This document shows positions 1 through 10,450 of a DNA stretch of 43,449 bases, piece by piece (the first letter of the stretch is position 1; each line of letters opens with the position of its first letter). Made by a program: the position numbers and the translations under genes. The notes under the pieces were generated by a model, which worked only from the letters and a program-made list of their open reading frames with translations, ran no database searches and was not told the origin of the DNA. Source of the stretch: Thermoplasmatota archaeon (GTDB lineage Archaea; Thermoplasmatota; Penumbrarchaeia; JASLWR01); the NCBI GenBank assembly GCA_030740765.1, contig JASLWR010000025.1:1-43449 (forward strand), given 5' to 3'.

Positions 1-977
<977 letters not shown>

Positions 978-1407
978 AGTTTCTCATGTGGTCACAAAAC
1001 GTAACTTTTCCACCTTTTGATTTGGCGGACAACCAAATCTCATCTTACCTAGCAAGTGTCTGACACAAGAGTTCACGGAAGGTATCCGGGTTTCTTGTAT
1101 CTCCATAAATGTTTCCCGTATTATGAAAACAGTTTGCGATCATAGCCTCATAATTGAGTTGCTCCCGCGCTGCACCGGAATAATTACGGGTACGCTGGGG
1201 ATGACCCCAGAGCGTAAACCCGGGGATTATATTCAATCTATATATTAATTTCGTAATCTTACTTTTTTTCAGTGATTAATATGAATTATCTATGAAGAAA
1301 TGAGGGAAAAAATATCATATCAGAAATGTTATATATATTTTAGTTTATGATAGTGTGTTTTATGATGTATATATCTTGGATAAGCAAATATTTTATAAGG
1401 TGAATAA
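978..1407 (-). promoter_or_regulatory. 16S rRNA leader and promoter region; divergent promoter of the gene at 1408
   Basis: This 430-bp stretch between the divergent rRNA and protein genes holds no convincing gene. On the minus strand, CGAAATTAATATATA (about 1238-1252) looks like a BRE plus TATA box, which would give an rRNA start near 1213 and a leader of roughly 235 nt. The leader side (978-1236) is less AT-rich than the rest. On the plus strand, tgtatatatc near 1367-1376 may be the TATA box of the next gene, and AGGTGA at 1398-1403 is its Shine-Dalgarno. The promoter calls come from sequence inspection only. Confidence 0.5.
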
Positions 1408-4400
1408 ATGAGATCCAGTAACCGAACATTAATTATTATCACAGTGATGTTGTTTTTCCTGACTGCGATGCTTCCATTCTTTACCGCAGCGGAAAAAGAA
1501 ACTGATAATGATCGCTTTGAAAGAAAATCCGAAATGACTCGAAGCACCAGTTGGAGATCAATCGGTGAGATCACAAAAACCATCGAGATCCCCGCTGGTG
1601 AAACCTATTATGTATATTTCGATGAAATTACAGGTACATTGAAAGAGAAATCCATCAATTATGATTTTGACAGTCTACCGCAGCCAGCAAAAGATGCCAT
1701 TGTTAGGGTGCCAGCCTGGCTAAAGGAGAATCTAACGCGAAAACTGATCGAGCTGGATGATTCTTTCGCCTCAACGTACGGCGATTTGATAAACAGCGTG
1801 ACTGAACCGTTGCACATAGATGAGGTTGCATTCGCCATCGCCCATACCGGAAAGGCAACGTTACAAAATATCAAAGTGTTCCCGGAAATGTTCAAAACGA
1901 ATGCCGAGTTCATCTATGAAAATGATCAATATCTGGATTATGTGAACATAACCGAGATAAACGATCCTGAATTGGGAGCCTATACTACATTGATCTATAC
2001 AAATAGGACCGGCCATCAGTTACAATTACCCATGGAGATATATTATTGGTATGTCGTACATCCGAAGATAAGCGATGAGTTACCTTCCTTTGTAAATCCT
2101 GACGGGGTACAGCGAACCCCCCAGGAATTCCAGCAGCCTCCCACCGGTGTTTTCTGGAGGGAATTTTTATTTCACCAAAATGATAGTGGATATCCTCTAT
2201 TAAAGGACCGCCTTACAGGAGTGGGTGACGTATGGACTGCATTAGCTGAAATAAGTGGGTGGGTGGTAGGGAGTATGGCTTTTACCAGTGATAACGAGCG
2301 AGCCATCGAACCAGTACGGATATACCGAAAACACATTGGCAGATGCGGAGAACACCAGGACATTGCCTGTGCTGCCGCAAGGGCGGCATTGATACCCACT
2401 GTGGCCACGTCAAATATGGCTGAAGATCACGTATGGAATGAGTTCTGGGATGGACGTTGGGTTCACTGGGATGCAAATAGTTACAATAATATGGATCGAT
2501 GTTTCAGCCACGACAAGGATTACAGCGGTGGCAAAGACCTTTCCACGGTCTGGTCATGGGACGGAGACGGACGAATCTGGTCCGTCACTCACAAATATAC
2601 TCCAACTTCTAACTTCACCGCGTTTGTTCAGGATGCCGACGGCAATCCTGTTGATGGAGCGCAAATTTGGATATTAACAGAAAATTATTATGATCCTCAG
2701 TCATTGACCTGGACCACATGGGGAGCAACCAATGCAACCGGGTATGCCGGATTCGAGCTTGGGAATGTCCGAAATTACTGGGCCTCTGCCGAAACGGCGG
2801 AACTTGGTGAAGACCCTCCGGATCAGGGGGGAAATGAGAGGGTTGATTCAGTAATAAGCGGTGCACAGATCGGCGGTTCATACACTCAATCTTTCACTTT
2901 GCCGAATGCATTCAATCTTCCCTCCATGGTTTCGCGGCCAACCGACCAGACGCCAATGGGACGATTCAGGATGGATATCGAATATAACGTAAGTAAAGCT
3001 GTATGTTCTGGGGAAAACTTTTTCACGAAAGATATTTATCAAATTAGTGACCCCTCCGGTTCCAAGATTGATTTCTTCATGTGCAACGGAACGAATTTTG
3101 TCAAATACGGCGCGGATGAAACTTTCGATGCTTACGAGATCAGGGATGATGGTAAGTCCGAAGAAATCTCTTATTTATTGCCTGAAGACAAGAACTGGTA
3201 CGCGATTCTCTCCAACGAGGATGCTATGGGGACGTTGAAGGTGGTGAATATAACGGCGAAATTATTCAGACGACCCGATCTGAATATTCTTAGTCCTTCC
3301 GATGAGTCGACCCATGGTCTAAATGAGATAGTCGCCATTCGGGGAGTTGCAACAAGCCCCTACACCACCACCGCTGTGGAAATTAATATTGATGATGGTG
3401 ATTGGGTCACTGCTGCGGACACATCGGAAGGAAATGAAGACGCCTGGACCAAGTGGGAATACCTGTGGGATACAACGGGATCGGGTCTTGGGCTTCATAG
3501 CATTAAGGTACGGTCCACAGATGAAAGCGGACAGATAATTTCCTGGATGAATGTCACTCTAGTGGACGTGACTTCTCCTGAGTTGACCATTACTTCCCCT
3601 GGTAACAATTCACAGTTCAAGGTCGGTAATAGCATTGAAATAAAGGGGACCGCCTCTGATAATGTACGTTTAGCCTCGGTGGACATCTCTGTGGAAGATA
3701 ATCCCACTGTAAACATCAGCTCACAGTACGACGGGGAGATGTGGACGTACACGTGGGATACGGCTTTCACATTTCCAGGGAATTATAAAATCGCTGTCCG
3801 TGGCACGGATGGAAGTGACAACCAGGTTTTGGATTCGATAATAATAAGTCTCGTTGAAAGTACGAACCCCATGGTGGAGATAAGCTCTCCTTGGAACAAC
3901 TCGGTTTTTGCCCTGGGAGAGGAGATTCTGATCATTGGTACTGCTGTGGACAGTAGCGGGGTAGTAGTGTTGGAGGCCATACTTGACAGGAATTCGGACG
4001 AACCCATAAATCTTACGCGTTATTATTCCAATAATGAATGGCACATGAAACTCGATACCGAGGACCTAGAACTGGAGGAAGGTTCTCACAATATATCAAT
4101 ACGTGCCAGGGATAAGGTTTCCAACATTGGAACAGCAGAAATAACGATTCACCTTGACGCAACCGCTCCTAGTGGACTTATCAAGCAACCTGATAACAAT
4201 TCGATTTACTCATCGGAAGAGAAGATATCCCTATGGGGGGAAGTGTCGGATAACTATGGGATTTCTCTCATCGAGATAGTGATCGATGATGTTGATAATG
4301 TACAAAATCCCCCGATCAATATCACCTCACAATATGAAGTGGATACCGATTACTGGGAATTCGATTATTATCCTACAGCAGGGGTCCGGGACAGGGAACC

Positions 4401-5976
4401 ATTGTCCAGTGGAATTCATTCGATATATCTGCGTATAGTCGATACCGTGGGATTTGATTCTATGTCGGAACCTATTAACGTAATAATCGATGCCGAGAGT
4501 CCCACCGTTTCCTTCCATGAGTTCAGCATTCCCCTGTCTTATGAAAAGTATTTATCAAAGGGTCTCGTAGAAGATGAATTGATAGAAGCATTCGGTGTCT
4601 ATGGAGGGATTTTGCTTGGTAGCGAGACTGAATTATCCAAATACAGGAATTCGTGGCAGCTGGAAGATGAGAATGAAGAGTATCATGTGCAGGTTACCGA
4701 AAACGGCCTGCTCATCAATAATGATGATCCTGCTCCAGTTCTAGTAGGGAAGACCGTTTGGATAAACGGAAGTGCCCAGGACGACGTGGGCATTTCGAGT
4801 ATCGAGATAAGCATCGATGGTGAAACACCTCAGGACATCACTGCGAGTTTTATAAATGGAATCTGGTCTTATCAGTTGAAAACCGTAGGACGCGACCCGG
4901 GTTATGCCAACGTCACTATCCTCGTGATCGATGTCAAGGACCGGATAACCATGGAGCGTAAAATGGTTGAGTTCATTTCCGCCACCACTGACACTGACGG
5001 GGACGGTATGCCTGATTGGTGGGAAATCAAATTCGGTCTTGATCGAAAGAGCAACGATGGCTCCAGGGATTCAGACAGGGACGGAGCGAATAATCTCAAG
5101 GAATACCTCGGTAATGACGGTAAACCCGGAAACGATGATTGGACGGATCCCACCGACAAAACCTCTGAACCAGGGGAAATTGAAGGGAATGAAGGCGAGT
5201 CCGATAGTGTTGGTGGGCTTGTTACTTTTTTAATGATCACAATAATATTGGGTGTTATTCTGGTGGTTGGCGTCATCATAATTGCACTGGTTCTGGTTCT
5301 GAAAAAGAGAGGAACGAAGAAATTCGAGAATAAGGCTTATTCCATGTGGAACGATCCGAAACTCGATGCCCACGAGACAAAAGAGCGCTTCAAGGTGGAT
5401 AGTGAGAAAACACCCACGGCAGTTTCACACCCTGAATCCGCTCGGAAAATCAAAACCGTTGATCTTGATGAAGGGGGGGAGATGCAGATAGAATCCCTTC
5501 CGGACCTGGCCGATCTATCGAGCATTAGTACTCAAGAATTGGGTGGCACAACCGGCCCTGACGGAGGGCATTTTGGTGGGCGAGTGGCAAGAATGCCTAC
5601 CAAGGGTCGCGGTCCAAGCAAAATCGCGAGCACTTCCAATTCCGGTGAAGTCCTTCCCTCACATCTGAAGACAAACAACGATGGAAAACCCCCGATCTGT
5701 TCCAGGTGTGGAACCTCCTCGACGTATTACCCCGATCACGATTGTTACTGGTGTGAAAGCTGTCTTGAATATGTTACCGGGAGCGATGAAGGTGAATCCG
5801 GAAAGGGTGTAGGAGAGGACCTGGCCATTTCCTCGGACGAGATGTCGAGACTGAAAGTTGGAGAGCAAGCCGAAGGGAAAGTTCCACAAAAATCTACAAC
5901 AACAATAAAGATCCCCGTTTCAAATGATGGAAGCGTGGTCCGGCGGCGGGTCGTTAGAAAGAAGATAGTCCGTTGA
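1408..5976 (+). CDS. Giant secreted transglutaminase-like protein with Ig-like repeats, TM anchor and cytosolic zinc ribbon
   Basis: A 1522-residue protein with an N-terminal signal peptide (about residues 7-27). A transglutaminase-like core follows, with Cys313 (GRCGEHQD), His341 (EDHVWNEFW) and Asp355 (VHWDANS) as the apparent papain-fold triad. Next come a carboxypeptidase-regulatory-like beta domain (about 405-470), a series of bacterial-Ig-type repeats marked by SPxNNS...GTAxD (about 620-1150), and a Ca-binding thrombospondin-3-like DTDGDGMPDWWE segment (about 1193-1240). One membrane helix lies at about 1271-1298. The cytosolic tail carries a five-cysteine zinc ribbon (C1431, C1434, C1446, C1449, C1452) and a basic end. 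Most of the chain should be outside the cell. It could be a protein crosslinker or a protease-like enzyme; the substrate is unknown. A paralogue with the same architecture lies at 19237-23799. The start is supported by AGGTGA four bases upstream. It converges on the next gene with a 7-bp gap. Confidence 0.88.
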   Translation: MRSSNRTLIIITVMLFFLTAMLPFFTAAEKETDNDRFERKSEMTRSTSWRSIGEITKTIEIPAGETYYVYFDEITGTLKEKSINYDFDSLPQPAKDAIVRVPAWLKENLTRKLIELDDSFASTYGDLINSVTEPLHIDEVAFAIAHTGKATLQNIKVFPEMFKTNAEFIYENDQYLDYVNITEINDPELGAYTTLIYTNRTGHQLQLPMEIYYWYVVHPKISDELPSFVNPDGVQRTPQEFQQPPTGVFWREFLFHQNDSGYPLLKDRLTGVGDVWTALAEISGWVVGSMAFTSDNERAIEPVRIYRKHIGRCGEHQDIACAAARAALIPTVATSNMAEDHVWNEFWDGRWVHWDANSYNNMDRCFSHDKDYSGGKDLSTVWSWDGDGRIWSVTHKYTPTSNFTAFVQDADGNPVDGAQIWILTENYYDPQSLTWTTWGATNATGYAGFELGNVRNYWASAETAELGEDPPDQGGNERVDSVISGAQIGGSYTQSFTLPNAFNLPSMVSRPTDQTPMGRFRMDIEYNVSKAVCSGENFFTKDIYQISDPSGSKIDFFMCNGTNFVKYGADETFDAYEIRDDGKSEEISYLLPEDKNWYAILSNEDAMGTLKVVNITAKLFRRPDLNILSPSDESTHGLNEIVAIRGVATSPYTTTAVEINIDDGDWVTAADTSEGNEDAWTKWEYLWDTTGSGLGLHSIKVRSTDESGQIISWMNVTLVDVTSPELTITSPGNNSQFKVGNSIEIKGTASDNVRLASVDISVEDNPTVNISSQYDGEMWTYTWDTAFTFPGNYKIAVRGTDGSDNQVLDSIIISLVESTNPMVEISSPWNNSVFALGEEILIIGTAVDSSGVVVLEAILDRNSDEPINLTRYYSNNEWHMKLDTEDLELEEGSHNISIRARDKVSNIGTAEITIHLDATAPSGLIKQPDNNSIYSSEEKISLWGEVSDNYGISLIEIVIDDVDNVQNPPINITSQYEVDTDYWEFDYYPTAGVRDREPLSSGIHSIYLRIVDTVGFDSMSEPINVIIDAESPTVSFHEFSIPLSYEKYLSKGLVEDELIEAFGVYGGILLGSETELSKYRNSWQLEDENEEYHVQVTENGLLINNDDPAPVLVGKTVWINGSAQDDVGISSIEISIDGETPQDITASFINGIWSYQLKTVGRDPGYANVTILVIDVKDRITMERKMVEFISATTDTDGDGMPDWWEIKFGLDRKSNDGSRDSDRDGANNLKEYLGNDGKPGNDDWTDPTDKTSEPGEIEGNEGESDSVGGLVTFLMITIILGVILVVGVIIIALVLVLKKRGTKKFENKAYSMWNDPKLDAHETKERFKVDSEKTPTAVSHPESARKIKTVDLDEGGEMQIESLPDLADLSSISTQELGGTTGPDGGHFGGRVARMPTKGRGPSKIASTSNSGEVLPSHLKTNNDGKPPICSRCGTSSTYYPDHDCYWCESCLEYVTGSDEGESGKGVGEDLAISSDEMSRLKVGEQAEGKVPQKSTTTIKIPVSNDGSVVRRRVVRKKIVR

Positions 5977-5983
5977 TAAACCG

Positions 5984-7039
5984 TCAATCCTCATCCGCAT
6001 TCCAGGCTGGGATCTGGATGTCCGGTATATATTGCTCAAAGCCCGTGAAGCCGATCTCTTCAATTTGGCCTGAACTCACCATTCTTTTTATATCGTCCAC
6101 GCTGTATTTGAAATCATCCTCAAGGAGAATTCGTTTCCAATCGATGAGTGATCTTCCATTCAGATGTTCGATAAGCCGGGTTGAGAAGACGAGAACCTGA
6201 TAGAGATGAAGCGGTTTGTTGCGTATGAGTCTGGCGCCGGAAAGCACTACCTCATTTTGGTACTGTTCGAAGAGATCCCAAGTTCCGAAAAATGGAATCA
6301 TGTGCAGAAGCGGCGGTGAGAATTGCAGTTTTTTTCCATCCGCTCTCTCGAATGCCAGTTCCGAGACGGCTTCGCTTAAGGGAATGATCTCCTGCCTGAC
6401 GAGTTCGATGTCCTCACCGGTTTCAATCACGTAATACCACCGAGTCCCTGTATTCAATCCATGGAAATGACCGTCTCCGCATAGGATACCCATTAAATTT
6501 GCCCTTTTCGCCTCTTCGAATCTCAGGCTGACCCTACCGTCCTTTTGGATGAAATTGTCGATGTTGAAAAGTGCCCATTCATTTTTATATTTTCCCGCCA
6601 CAAGAATATCACAGTCACCGATGAGCGGATACTCCTTCATCCTGTTGATGTATGTTTTGTACATGTTCAACTGTCCGGTGCCGTCGAATTCGGCAATAAC
6701 GATGAAACACGGTGATACTTTTTCCTCAATTGAAAAAACTGCAAATATGTCCGGGTATGCCATCCTTTTATCCTTACTGAGTACCGGCAGATCCGGTGCC
6801 GTATCTACGAACTGCAGATATTTACAGTTCCCAAGCCACCAGCATATGGCAGCAAACTCGTATTTGGCAAGATGTCCCGTGCTTATATGTGAAACATCGT
6901 TGAGTTCATCCAGTTCGTTTGTGACGGTATTGATATACTTTTTGACCTCTATATCGGTCATTTCTATTTTATTGTGCCCATCAGATATGATTATCGTTGA
7001 ACCCACGTTTGTCTCTTTATCGTCCTTTGGCTCTTGCAC
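5984..7039 (-). CDS. Uncharacterised 351-aa protein, possibly PD-(D/E)XK-like
   Basis: Soluble, with no signal peptide or membrane helix. I do not recognise the family. The middle part (about residues 95-165) alternates hydrophobic strands with acidic residues: PDIFAVF, then FIVIAEFDG, then a helix with Y and R (MYKTYINRM). This recalls the order of elements in PD-(D/E)XK nuclease-like folds, but the usual Lys of the ExK motif is replaced by Asp, so any nuclease role is speculative. The start is GTG at 7039, with AAGGAGGA nine bases upstream; an ATG nearer the Shine-Dalgarno is out of frame. A likely promoter (TTAATATAAAG near 7109-7119) sits just after the terminator hairpin of the upstream gene, so it is probably transcribed alone. 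Confidence 0.7.
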   Translation of the reverse strand: MQEPKDDKETNVGSTIIISDGHNKIEMTDIEVKKYINTVTNELDELNDVSHISTGHLAKYEFAAICWWLGNCKYLQFVDTAPDLPVLSKDKRMAYPDIFAVFSIEEKVSPCFIVIAEFDGTGQLNMYKTYINRMKEYPLIGDCDILVAGKYKNEWALFNIDNFIQKDGRVSLRFEEAKRANLMGILCGDGHFHGLNTGTRWYYVIETGEDIELVRQEIIPLSEAVSELAFERADGKKLQFSPPLLHMIPFFGTWDLFEQYQNEVVLSGARLIRNKPLHLYQVLVFSTRLIEHLNGRSLIDWKRILLEDDFKYSVDDIKRMVSSGQIEEIGFTGFEQYIPDIQIPAWNADED

Positions 7040-7126
7040 GAGACCATTCCTCCTTGTTGAAAGGCTAATGAGTAACCCACAAATATGGATATCATCATCA
7101 ATACCCTTGGCTTTATATTAAATTAT

Positions 7127-7152
7127 TCCCATTGAAAAAAAGAACAATGGGA
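7127..7152 (-). terminator. Terminator-like hairpin after the coiled-coil gene
   Basis: TCCCATTG and CAATGGGA form a perfect 8-bp stem with a 10-nt loop that is T-rich on the minus strand. It lies 57 bp after the stop of the coiled-coil gene and directly before the TATA-like element of the next gene. Confidence 0.5.
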
Positions 7153-7208
7153 GCAGGGATTCTTTACAATATTTCCCTGGACCGATTGGCAATGGACAAT
7201 TATAAACT

Positions 7209-8072
7209 TCAGGATACTTTCTGAAACTGAAGCAGGTCTTCTGTGGAAATCTTTCCGCCCTTTTTGAACTGATCGAAAAGTGCCTCCGCATCCTTCTTTA
7301 CCTTGTCTTCCTGGACCTTCTTGGTTATCTTTTTCTTTCTGCGCAGGAGATTGCCGATTATCTTATCGAGATCGCGGATAGGTTCCATATAGAGTGAGTG
7401 GAATTTGTGTTCCTCGTCTGCCGCCACTTTGGACTTGACGAATTCTTTCTGTTTCTTGTCCGCCTCTTTCTGGAATTTTTTTGTTTCCTCGTAGAGTTGG
7501 ATCATCTCTTCATGGTTCTTCTGTGCTTCGTTTGCGTACTTCTCCACGTTATTGTGTTCTTCCTCCGCCCTTTTTCTAGCTTCCCTGCATTTTGCCACCA
7601 ACTCACGGGTCTTTTCATTCTTTTCGAACTCTTCCTCCCGCTCACGTATCTCATCGGCGATCTTTTTGATATTTTCTATTATATCCTTTTCCTCCCCGGC
7701 CTTGAGAACCTGGGTTTGCTGGCGGTGTTCAAGCTTGTTGAGATCCCTTCTGAGATTCCGAAATGAGTTGCCCTGCTGAGGCATCATTTCTTTTTGGGTT
7801 ATTGTGATTAACTTTTGGAGCTTGCGGTATTCCTTGTTGTAAGCATCTCTAGCCTGTTTAGCTTCTCTTACCATTTCATTGGTCCGATTTCTCTTCTCCC
7901 TCAGCTCACGAGTACGGTTAAGGTTCTTTCGGACAAGTCTGTTAAAATGGTCACGGGCATCTGCTGCTTCCCGTGTTTTCTTGTTGAGCTTATCCCTGCT
8001 ACGACGTCGAATTTCGCCTTTGGCAGAAAGGTCTTTCCGCTTTTCTTTTAATTCCTCGATCATCTGGTTCAT
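7209..8072 (-). CDS. Archaeal coiled-coil protein (COG1340-like)
   Basis: A 287-residue protein that is almost entirely charged heptad-type coiled coil (E, K, R, Q and N rich; KRNRTNEMVREAKQARD and similar). It has no signal peptide and no membrane segment. Pattern and length match the uncharacterised archaeal coiled-coil family COG1340, which is sometimes mislabelled as a phosphoserine phosphatase; the function is unknown. The C-terminal 50 residues (KKGGKISTEDLLQFQK) look like a small non-coiled cap. Its own promoter is likely: TTTATAAATATA (about 8086-8097 on the minus strand) lies a short distance before the ATG, consistent with a short or absent leader. It follows the zinc-ribbon/TPR gene, from which it is separated by a terminator-like hairpin. 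Confidence 0.8.
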   Translation of the reverse strand: MNQMIEELKEKRKDLSAKGEIRRRSRDKLNKKTREAADARDHFNRLVRKNLNRTRELREKRNRTNEMVREAKQARDAYNKEYRKLQKLITITQKEMMPQQGNSFRNLRRDLNKLEHRQQTQVLKAGEEKDIIENIKKIADEIREREEEFEKNEKTRELVAKCREARKRAEEEHNNVEKYANEAQKNHEEMIQLYEETKKFQKEADKKQKEFVKSKVAADEEHKFHSLYMEPIRDLDKIIGNLLRRKKKITKKVQEDKVKKDAEALFDQFKKGGKISTEDLLQFQKVS

Positions 8073-8115
8073 TATATCTTACCGATTTATATTTATAAAA
8101 AAAATTATATTTTTA

Positions 8116-8144
8116 GGCGTGCAATCCAATGAAATTTGCACACC
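8116..8144 (-). terminator. Terminator-like hairpin after the TPR/zinc-ribbon gene
   Basis: On the minus strand, GGTGTGCAA and TTGCACGCC pair over 9 bp (one G-U) around an 11-nt loop, followed by an A/T-rich run. It lies 64 bp after the stop of the upstream gene and just before the promoter of the coiled-coil gene. Confidence 0.5.
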
Positions 8145-8208
8145 CGAATACTTCAACGTGTTATTAAAACTTTCCTTCATTAGCTTTCAAGCTATATCAT
8201 CAGCTTCA

Positions 8209-10230
8209 TCAATCGCCTTCCAGTGCTTCTTCGATTAATAGTTCGTATTCTTCAGACGTAATCTCTCCCGTTTCGAATCTCCTTGCAAGGACATCGAAAA
8301 CACTCTCATCCTCATCTGGGCTCGCCTCCAAGACTGGTTGCACTTCAAGACTTTCGATTGTTGTTTCATCTGATGACCAGAGCCTATCACTAGTTTCCGA
8401 TTTTTTAATATCTTCGTTACGGTCCCCAAGTTCTTTGGAATCCTTTAAACCTTGGTAAATCCAATTATCCTTACGGTGTCTCTCGTCCAACTGGTGCTGG
8501 AGAAGATATTCTTTTTCCAATTCCTTTTTAGCCTTGTCCAGATCTTCTCTCATTTTTTCTCTCTCTCTTTCAAGTTGTTCCCTGAACCTGGACTCCTCTT
8601 CAAGCTTCACTTTCTCTCTTCGCTCCTCCTCCAGTTTATCCCTTATTTTTCTTTTTTCCACTTCCATCTCATCCATAATTTTTCTTTTCTCTTCCTCCAG
8701 CTTGTCTCTTAATTTCCTTTCTTCCTCCAATTTTTCGCGAAGCCTTCTTTGTTCCTCAAGCTTTTTTATATTATTTTTTTCTCTTTCCTTCTCCTTTCTT
8801 TCCCTTTCCTTCTCCTTGATCTCATTGATGTAACATTTTGCGCAAACTGCTTTTTGTCCTTTTTCTCTTGTACCCCTGAAATCTTTCTCGCATGTTGCGC
8901 AAAAAAAGCTACCACACTCGATACAACGGATGTTCCTGTTACTGGAACTGATTGGATTCCTGCAGTATGGACAGAGAGTTTCCTCTTTGGGTCTTCCCTT
9001 GCTTCTCTGATTGTATAAATCCTTCATTGTTGCCTCCCCAACCGGTCCTTCATAGTCCGGAGGTGGGGCTGGTACGTCCTCTTCATTGATATTTTCTTTG
9101 AAATTGGATATATTATTTCGTCTATCGGAAGAATAACCCAATCGTCCATTTCTCTGTTTCCTATACTCATTGACATAATCGTTCTCTGTGGCTGTTCGGA
9201 TGACCGTGGTAGGACGAAGCCCCAATGGTCCCATTCTCTGCTCTATGATAAATTTATTCCCAGTTGTCTCTTTTCTCGGTACCAGTGTTTCGGGTTTTCT
9301 TTCCCTATGCATCTCCGGTGGAGGTGGAATATTCCCTTGAACCTCGCGTTTATGGGATGATTCATAGGAAGATGAATTTTCCGTTGGGCGCTTTTTGGGT
9401 TCCCGGGACCTCAAATCCTCTCGTAGTACCCTTTCTTTTGGTTCGTTGCTTCTCTTTTCTAAAATTGGTGCGGTTTCTACCACCTGATGCTCGGACTGTT
9501 TTTCCTTAATAGCCGGATTGACGGTTTCTTTGGTTTCGTACAATTCCTTTTGCGGGACCATGACATTGACAGTTCGATCTACTTTCTCATAGGATTGACT
9601 CGTTTCTGAATAAGAATTACGGGTAGGAATCGCCGCCGTTTCCTCCTCAACGGTGCTAATCTCCGTCCTATGCGATTGTACGTTGACTGGCTCTGCTTTT
9701 TTGGATATTACACTTCGTCCCTGATCATAATTAGGAGGTTCATTTCCGTTTTCACGCACAGAATTCTCATTTGAGACTGCCCGGTGAGGAATCTCATGAT
9801 AGGGTTTTTCTTTCTCCTTCTTTGTTAATCCGAGAATGGCCCGATTCACCTCATACTCGCACGCTTCCTTGTTCGCCAACGCCCGTTCGTTGTTTGGATT
9901 GATGGTTATTGCCTTATCGAAGCATTTGATGGCTGACCTGAAATCCTTAGTACTTCTATAGGCCAGACCCATGTTGTTCCAGGCTCCTTCGTGAGCCGGA
10001 TCATATTGAATCGCTTTCATGTAAAACTGGATCGCTCCCTGAAAATCGTTCTTGGTAAAAGCCTCATTCCCTCTGTTCTTGAACATCTCAGCCTTAATAG
10101 CGGGTCCCTCAGTGGGGGTAGAAGAGCTGCTGGGACCGTTATGGCGCTTAGGATTCGTATTACCCCGGCATCTTCTGCATTGGATATAATTATCCTCATT
10201 CGGGGTTTTACATACCGGACATTCTATCAT
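8209..10230 (-). CDS. Zinc-ribbon / TPR / treble-clef / coiled-coil / SHOCT-like scaffold protein
   Basis: A 673-residue soluble protein built from recognisable modules. The N-terminal zinc ribbon has C4, C7, C18 and C21 (CPVC...CRRC). At least two TPR repeats follow at about residues 47-120 (GNEAFTKNDFQGAIQFYMKA and AWNNMGLAYRSTKDFRSAI). Then comes a long disordered Pro/Glu/Ser-rich linker (about 140-420). A second zinc module rich in CxxC pairs (CPYC, CIEC, CATC, CAKC; about 430-480) resembles RING or treble-clef fingers. A strong coiled coil of EEE/KKR heptads (about 485-600) precedes an acidic C-terminus, VLARRFETGEITSEEYELL, which fits the SHOCT oligomerisation motif. This arrangement suggests a scaffold for protein complexes; no catalytic domain is visible. 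The start is the first ATG and gives the zinc ribbon intact. Confidence 0.8.
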   Translation of the reverse strand: MIECPVCKTPNEDNYIQCRRCRGNTNPKRHNGPSSSSTPTEGPAIKAEMFKNRGNEAFTKNDFQGAIQFYMKAIQYDPAHEGAWNNMGLAYRSTKDFRSAIKCFDKAITINPNNERALANKEACEYEVNRAILGLTKKEKEKPYHEIPHRAVSNENSVRENGNEPPNYDQGRSVISKKAEPVNVQSHRTEISTVEEETAAIPTRNSYSETSQSYEKVDRTVNVMVPQKELYETKETVNPAIKEKQSEHQVVETAPILEKRSNEPKERVLREDLRSREPKKRPTENSSSYESSHKREVQGNIPPPPEMHRERKPETLVPRKETTGNKFIIEQRMGPLGLRPTTVIRTATENDYVNEYRKQRNGRLGYSSDRRNNISNFKENINEEDVPAPPPDYEGPVGEATMKDLYNQRSKGRPKEETLCPYCRNPISSSNRNIRCIECGSFFCATCEKDFRGTREKGQKAVCAKCYINEIKEKERERKEKEREKNNIKKLEEQRRLREKLEEERKLRDKLEEEKRKIMDEMEVEKRKIRDKLEEERREKVKLEEESRFREQLEREREKMREDLDKAKKELEKEYLLQHQLDERHRKDNWIYQGLKDSKELGDRNEDIKKSETSDRLWSSDETTIESLEVQPVLEASPDEDESVFDVLARRFETGEITSEEYELLIEEALEGD

Positions 10231-10450
10231 GAAAAAACCATTTAATTTCGATCTTTTTTACTTTAATTACAATCCTTAACCGGACAAAATACCAATAAAT
10301 ATTTGCTTCTCTGGTATCATATTTTATTTGATTACCCTTGAATGTAACAAGGATGAAATTAAAAGACATTATATAAAATTTTTTTTTCCTAAGATACAAG
10401 TTGGAAAAAATATAAATGAATAGAAGGATAATTGGGCGGAGGGTTATCAC
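10231..10450. promoter_or_regulatory. Divergent promoter region
   Basis: An AT-rich 220-bp gap between divergent genes. On the plus strand, aaatataaatg near 10409-10419 is a candidate TATA box and GGAGGG (10437-10442) is the Shine-Dalgarno for the ATG at 10451. I see no gene here. Confidence 0.45.

Noticed and set aside
1045-1236. 63-codon frame in the 16S leader
   Set aside because: It lies in the expected rRNA leader, without a Shine-Dalgarno or protein-like composition.
6549-7121. 190-codon frame on the plus strand
   Set aside because: It is antisense to the 351-aa gene, which has a Shine-Dalgarno and a promoter. The plus-strand translation resembles no protein.
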